Of a DNA stretch of 64,000 bases, positions 60,368 to 64,000 are shown in pieces. The stretch comes from Algiphilus sp965216485 (GTDB lineage: Bacteria > Pseudomonadota > Gammaproteobacteria > Nevskiales > Nevskiaceae), in NCBI RefSeq assembly GCF_965216485.1, contig NZ_OZ244162.1, positions 2,108,001 to 2,172,000 on the forward strand, in the 5' to 3' direction. Position 1 is the stretch's first letter; each line of letters opens with the position of its first letter. A program made the translations under genes and the position numbers. The notes under the pieces were generated by a model, which saw nothing but the letters and a program-made list of their open reading frames with translations, was not told the DNA's origin and did no database searches.

Positions 60368-61348
60368 ATGATTCAGCTCGGCGCCGATTCGACCAGTCTT
60401 GCGCACGCCGCTCGCCTGCTGCGGGACGGCCAATTGGTGGCCTTCCCCACCGAGACTGTCTATGGGCTGGGTGGGGATGCCGCCAATCCCGAGGCCGTGG
60501 CGTCCATCTTCCGCGCGAAGGGGCGGCCGGCGGACCATCCGGTGATCGTGCACATGGCCTCGGCCGACGCCCTGCCTCTGTGGGCCAGCCACGTGCCGGA
60601 ATCCGCGCAGCATCTGGCCGAGGCCTTCTGGCCCGGTCCGCTGACACTGGTGCTGCGACGTGCCGATGGCGTCTCCGATGCCGTGACCGGCGGTCAGGAC
60701 ACGGTGGGGCTGCGGGTGCCCGGCAACCCGGTTGCACTCGACTTGCTGCGTGCCTTCGGTGGCGCGCTGGCGGCGCCCTCCGCCAATCGTTTCGGCCATG
60801 TGAGTCCCACCACGGCTGCGCATGTGCTCACGGAGTTCGGTGGTTCGGAAGTGGCTGCCGTGGTGGACGGCGGGCCGTGCAGGGTGGGGGTGGAGTCCAC
60901 CATCATCGATCTGGGCGGTGCACGGCCCGCACTGTTGCGGCACGGCATGATTGCCATTGAGGCCATCGAGGCGGTCCTCAATGAACCGCTGGAGCGGGTG
61001 GGGGACCAGCAAGGCCCGCGCGCGTCAGGCCGTCTGGCATCCCATTACGCCCCGCGTGCTGTCGTCGAACTGGTGGCCATGGATGCGCTTGCGGAGCGGG
61101 TCAGGGCCTGCCTCGCGGCGGACGAATCCGTCGCGGTTCTGGCGCGGCGAGAGCCGCAATGCACGACGTCGCGTGCAGCCTGGATCGAGATGCCGGGTCA
61201 GCCAGCGCCTTTTGCACAGGCGCTGTATTCCGCGCTGCGGCAAGCGGATGCGGCCGGGCCGGATCGCATTCTGGTGGAACGCCCACCGGACACGCCCGGC
61301 TGGGAGGCCATTGCCGACCGGTTACAGAAAGCGGCCGCGCCGCGATAG
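60368..61348 (+). CDS. tsaC: Threonylcarbamoyl-AMP synthase (Sua5 type)
   Basis: Makes threonylcarbamoyl-AMP for the t6A modification of tRNAs that read ANN codons. The N-terminal YrdC domain (1-200) has FPTETVYGLGGDA, KGRPADHPVIVHMAS, SANRFGHVSPTTA and GVESTIIDL; a C-terminal Sua5 domain follows (about 225-326, beginning GRLASHYAPRA). The two-domain form of 326 residues is Sua5 rather than the short TsaC of E. coli. A TATGAT hexamer at 60335-60340 lies upstream without a clear -35. Confidence 0.94.
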   Translation: MIQLGADSTSLAHAARLLRDGQLVAFPTETVYGLGGDAANPEAVASIFRAKGRPADHPVIVHMASADALPLWASHVPESAQHLAEAFWPGPLTLVLRRADGVSDAVTGGQDTVGLRVPGNPVALDLLRAFGGALAAPSANRFGHVSPTTAAHVLTEFGGSEVAAVVDGGPCRVGVESTIIDLGGARPALLRHGMIAIEAIEAVLNEPLERVGDQQGPRASGRLASHYAPRAVVELVAMDALAERVRACLAADESVAVLARREPQCTTSRAAWIEMPGQPAPFAQALYSALRQADAAGPDRILVERPPDTPGWEAIADRLQKAAAPR

Positions 61349-61524
61349 CCCGACATCCCGGCGGGCCCTTGGAGACCGTCATCACAGCCCTTGGTGGTCG
61401 ACAGCAGGGTGTCAGGAGGCCGGCTGGGCGTCTGTTATATGCACCCGGAATATCAAATCAGGAAAGCGACCATTTCCAATTTGAGCGTGACAGGGCAAAA
61501 TAGCGCGGAACCGGTCGAAAACTA

Positions 61525-61542
61525 CGGGATGTTCACATCCCG
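61525..61542. promoter_or_regulatory. 18-bp palindrome ahead of the acyl-CoA dehydrogenase
   Basis: CGGGATGTTCACATCCCG is perfectly self-complementary and ends 32 bases before the dehydrogenase start. Such a site could bind a dimeric regulator of fatty-acid oxidation, or form a short terminator with the T-rich stretch that follows (CTCTCTTTTTC). Confidence 0.5.
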
Positions 61543-61574
61543 CGGCCTCTCTTTTTCTCCTTACGAGCACACAC

Positions 61575-63392
61575 ATGCCCGCCTATAAAGCCCCCCTTAA
61601 CGACATGCGCTTCCTGCTGGATGAAGTCTTCGACTATCCGGCGCACTACGCTTCGCTCTCCAACGGCGGCGATGCCGACCCGGATACGGTGTCGGCCATC
61701 CTTGAGGAATGCGGCCGCTTCTGCGAGGAAGTGCTGTCGCCGCTCTACCGCAGTGGCGACGAAGAGGGCTGCACCTATGACAATGGTGAGGTGCGCACGC
61801 CCAAGGGCTACAAGGAGGCCTACCAGCAGTTTGTGGAAGGCGGCTGGCAGGGGCTTTCATACCCTGAAGAGTTTGGCGGGCAGGGCCTGCCGATGAGCCT
61901 GGGGCTGCTGAAGTCCGAGATGATGGCCACGGCCAATTGGCCCTTCCTGATGTATCCGGGCCTGTCGATGGGTGCGATGAACACCATCATGCAGTACGGC
62001 AGCGAGGAACAGGTGGCGCTGTACATGCCGCCGATGACCGAAGGCCGCTGGAGCGGCACGATGTGCCTCACCGAACCGCAGTGCGGCACGGACCTGGGCC
62101 AGATCAAGACCCGCGCCGAGGACAACGGCGACGGCACCTACGCGCTGCACGGCAGCAAGATCTTCATTTCCTCCGGCGAACACGACCTCACCGAGAACAT
62201 CATTCACATCGTGCTCGCGCGCCTGCCGGACGCGCCACAGGGCACGCGCGGCATCTCGCTGTTCATCGTGCCGAAGATCCTGCCGAATGACGACGGCAGC
62301 CTGGGCGAGCGCAACGGCGTCACCTGCCCGAGCATCGAGCACAAGATGGGCATCAACGCCTCGGCCACCTGTGTGCTGAACTTTGACGGCGCCAAGGCCT
62401 GGCTGATCGGCGAGCCCCACAAGGGCCTGGAGGCGATGTTCACCTTCATGAACACCGCGCGCATTGGCACGGCGGTGCAGGGCCTGGCGCATGCCGAGCT
62501 GTCCTTCCAGGGCGCGCTGCCCTATGCCAAGGAGCGCCGCTCCATGCGCGCACTCTCGGGCAAGAAGGACCCGGACAAAGCGGCCGACACGCTGATGGAA
62601 CACGCCGATGTGCGCCGCATGCTGTTCAACCAGAAGGCCGTGGCCGAAGGCGGCCGGGCGATGATCTACTTCGCCGCGCAGTACGCCGACCACATGGTCA
62701 ACGGCATCATGGAGAAGGACGACGCCAAGTACGAGAAGTACGACGACAAGCTGGGCTTCTTCACGCCGATCCTGAAGGGCTTTCTCACCGAGATGGGCCT
62801 GGAGGCCGCCAACCACGGCATGCAGGTCTTCGGTGGGCACGGCTATATCCGCGAGCACGGCATGGAGCAGATCGTGCGCGATGCGCGCATCGCCACGCTG
62901 TACGAAGGCACCACCGGCATTCAGGCGCTGGACCTGCTCGGCCGCAAGGTGCTGCTGATGACGCGCGGCGGCTGTGTGCGCGAATTCACTGGCCAGATCG
63001 CGCGCTTTGCCGCGGAACACCTGCGTAGCAAGCAGCTGCGTGGATTCGCCCTAACGCTGGGCCGCTACGCCACGCAGTGGAACGTGCTCACCGTGCGCCT
63101 GATGCTGATGGCGCGCAAGGACCGCGATGTGGTTTCCGCCGCCAGCCATCACTTCCTGATGTACAGCGGCTTCGTGATGATGGGCTACTTCTGGGCGCTG
63201 CAGGCCGCCGTGGCCCAGCAGAAGCTGGATGACGGCACCGGTGCGCAGACCGACGACTTCTACCGTGCCAAGCTGGCCACGGCCGCGTTCTACTTCGACC
63301 ACATGCTGCCGCGCGCCAAGAGCCACGCCGCCTCGATGACCAAGCCGAGTGCGTCACTACTGTCGCTGGACGCCGAGCACTTCAGCTTCTGA
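61575..63392 (+). CDS. Acyl-CoA dehydrogenase
   Basis: FAD-dependent first enzyme of beta-oxidation, 605 residues, longer than classic forms (about 380) because of an extra C-terminal domain (Acyl-CoA_dh_C type, about 470-600). FAD and substrate motifs are MCLTEPQCGTDLGQIKTRA, SKIFISSGEHD and the catalytic Glu in LYEGTTGIQALDLLGRK; QVFGGHGYIREHGMEQIVRD is standard. Chain-length preference is unknown. With alkB and aceA it fits growth on alkanes or fatty acids. No beta-oxidation partner gene is beside it in the window. Confidence 0.94.
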   Translation: MPAYKAPLNDMRFLLDEVFDYPAHYASLSNGGDADPDTVSAILEECGRFCEEVLSPLYRSGDEEGCTYDNGEVRTPKGYKEAYQQFVEGGWQGLSYPEEFGGQGLPMSLGLLKSEMMATANWPFLMYPGLSMGAMNTIMQYGSEEQVALYMPPMTEGRWSGTMCLTEPQCGTDLGQIKTRAEDNGDGTYALHGSKIFISSGEHDLTENIIHIVLARLPDAPQGTRGISLFIVPKILPNDDGSLGERNGVTCPSIEHKMGINASATCVLNFDGAKAWLIGEPHKGLEAMFTFMNTARIGTAVQGLAHAELSFQGALPYAKERRSMRALSGKKDPDKAADTLMEHADVRRMLFNQKAVAEGGRAMIYFAAQYADHMVNGIMEKDDAKYEKYDDKLGFFTPILKGFLTEMGLEAANHGMQVFGGHGYIREHGMEQIVRDARIATLYEGTTGIQALDLLGRKVLLMTRGGCVREFTGQIARFAAEHLRSKQLRGFALTLGRYATQWNVLTVRLMLMARKDRDVVSAASHHFLMYSGFVMMGYFWALQAAVAQQKLDDGTGAQTDDFYRAKLATAAFYFDHMLPRAKSHAASMTKPSASLLSLDAEHFSF

Positions 63393-63397
63393 GCTGC

Positions 63398-63432
63398 CGC
63401 TCCCGCGGCGCGTGCATCGTGCCGCGGGAGCG
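63398..63432 (+). terminator. Strong hairpin after the acyl-CoA dehydrogenase
   Basis: CGCTCCCGCGGC (63398-63409) and GCCGCGGGAGCG (63421-63432) form a perfect 12-bp stem with an 11-base loop, six bases past the stop codon. No T run follows, so it may end the transcript by another route or protect its 3' end. Confidence 0.6.
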
Positions 63433-63517
63433 TACTTGCCCCGCAGGGAGGATGTAGGCAACGGAGGGAGATGGCACATTGTCACCTTCCATATCCGTTC
63501 TGCATGGCGCCATCTTC

Positions 63518-64000
63518 ATGACCCAGCATCATCACGCGCGGTGGGTGCACCTTCTTCCGGCTCTGCTCGCGGTGCTGTTCGTTGCGGCATGCGGTTCCGA
63601 CAGCAGCGGCGTTGGCACGGGATCGGGCGCCCCTGGTCAACAACCGGCACCCACGCGCGTTCTGATATCGGCAGACATGGCTGCTGGCTTGTTCACGCTG
63701 CCGCCAAACTATGCGCTGCCATTCCCCAGCGATGTCGATGACGGCATTGCCATTGCCTTGGCGCTGAATGCCCTTACTCCCGAGCAGGCAGGTTTTCGCG
63801 GGCTTGAGGTGGCGGGGATCTCGGTAACCTTCGGCAACAATGAGCGCGACGCGCAGTTGGCACAAACGCGCGAGCTGGTGCACGAGATGATGGGGCGCAC
63901 GGATATCCCGGTGGAAGGCGGTGCGGCGGGGCCATTGCCGCCAGCGGATCCTGATGCCGAGCGGGACCCCTGCATCACACCGGGGGTGGAAATGATGGCG
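63518..64000 (+). CDS. Nucleoside hydrolase-like lipoprotein (partial)
   Basis: The frame runs off the window end; 161 codons are visible. Signal MTQHHHARWVHLLPALLAVL continuing FVAAC gives a lipobox with Cys25, then a Gly/Ser/Pro tether and a body resembling inosine-uridine nucleoside hydrolases: VLISADMAAG, SDVDDGIAIALAL, GLEVAGISVTFGNN and RTDIPVEGGAAGPL. The calcium-binding DxDxxxDD motif is partly rearranged (SADM then DVDD with an insertion between). A lipid-anchored form outside the cytosol would work on extracellular nucleosides. The C-terminal half is outside the window. Confidence 0.75.
   Translation, partial: MTQHHHARWVHLLPALLAVLFVAACGSDSSGVGTGSGAPGQQPAPTRVLISADMAAGLFTLPPNYALPFPSDVDDGIAIALALNALTPEQAGFRGLEVAGISVTFGNNERDAQLAQTRELVHEMMGRTDIPVEGGAAGPLPPADPDAERDPCITPGVEMMA

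Overview
This 64 kb window comes from a GC-rich, aerobic gammaproteobacterial chromosome. Evidence for the group: the gene order uvrY/gacA-uvrC-pgsA-tRNA-Gly-tRNA-Cys-tRNA-Leu, a system I ccmABCDEFGHI operon, yebC-ruvCAB-ybgC-tolQRAB-pal-cpoB-queE-queC, and galU next to sucAB. An alkane hydroxylase (alkB) with its rubredoxin, isocitrate lyase and a single-chain pyruvate carboxylase suggest an oil- or lipid-using, possibly marine bacterium. A Nevskiales/Salinisphaerales-like genus is a guess from gene content only.

Layout. 1-6485: tail of a thioesterase gene, purB (reverse), class II then class I fumarase, dsbB, rraA and a MerR regulator. 6482-9643: rubredoxin and alkB (reverse) back to back with aceA (forward); their spacer holds two recognisable promoters, a palindromic operator candidate and a long aceA leader. 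9723-13205: uvrY-uvrC-pgsA and three tRNA genes. 13237-19859: nine overlapping ccm genes for cytochrome c maturation. 19930-28415: galU, sucA, sucB, an inserted porin gene, lpd and a small outer-membrane protein gene that seems to start at ATT. 28439-38101: yebC, ruvC, ruvA, ruvB, ybgC, the Tol-Pal set, queE and queC, mostly overlapping or a few bases apart. 38181-41630: pyruvate carboxylase.

41696-48898 is a complete haem-uptake operon behind a strong promoter and a Fur box: TonB-dependent receptor, a HmuY-like lipoprotein, a HemS-type haem handler and a haem ABC importer. Facing it is a compact four-gene reverse operon (48923-51461): a MotA/TolQ/ExbB-like channel, an ExbD/TolR-like protein with an unusual periplasmic domain, a small membrane protein and a lipoprotein. 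This is the best candidate here for an undescribed system, probably a proton-driven envelope machine.

51658-60190 looks like accessory DNA: a Sir2 deacylase, remnants of an IS4-type transposase and a TPR gene, a Gly-rich lipoprotein, two short-chain dehydrogenases with a LysR regulator, an orphan HigA with a clipped HigB, small membrane proteins and three copies of a short dispersed repeat. The window ends with tsaC/sua5, an acyl-CoA dehydrogenase and the start of a nucleoside hydrolase-like lipoprotein.

Together the genes cover alkane and fatty-acid entry (alkB, rubredoxin, acyl-CoA dehydrogenase), the glyoxylate shunt (aceA), TCA steps (fumC, fumA, sucAB-lpd), anaplerosis (pyruvate carboxylase), cytochrome c assembly with its haem demand (ccm) and haem scavenging (hmu).
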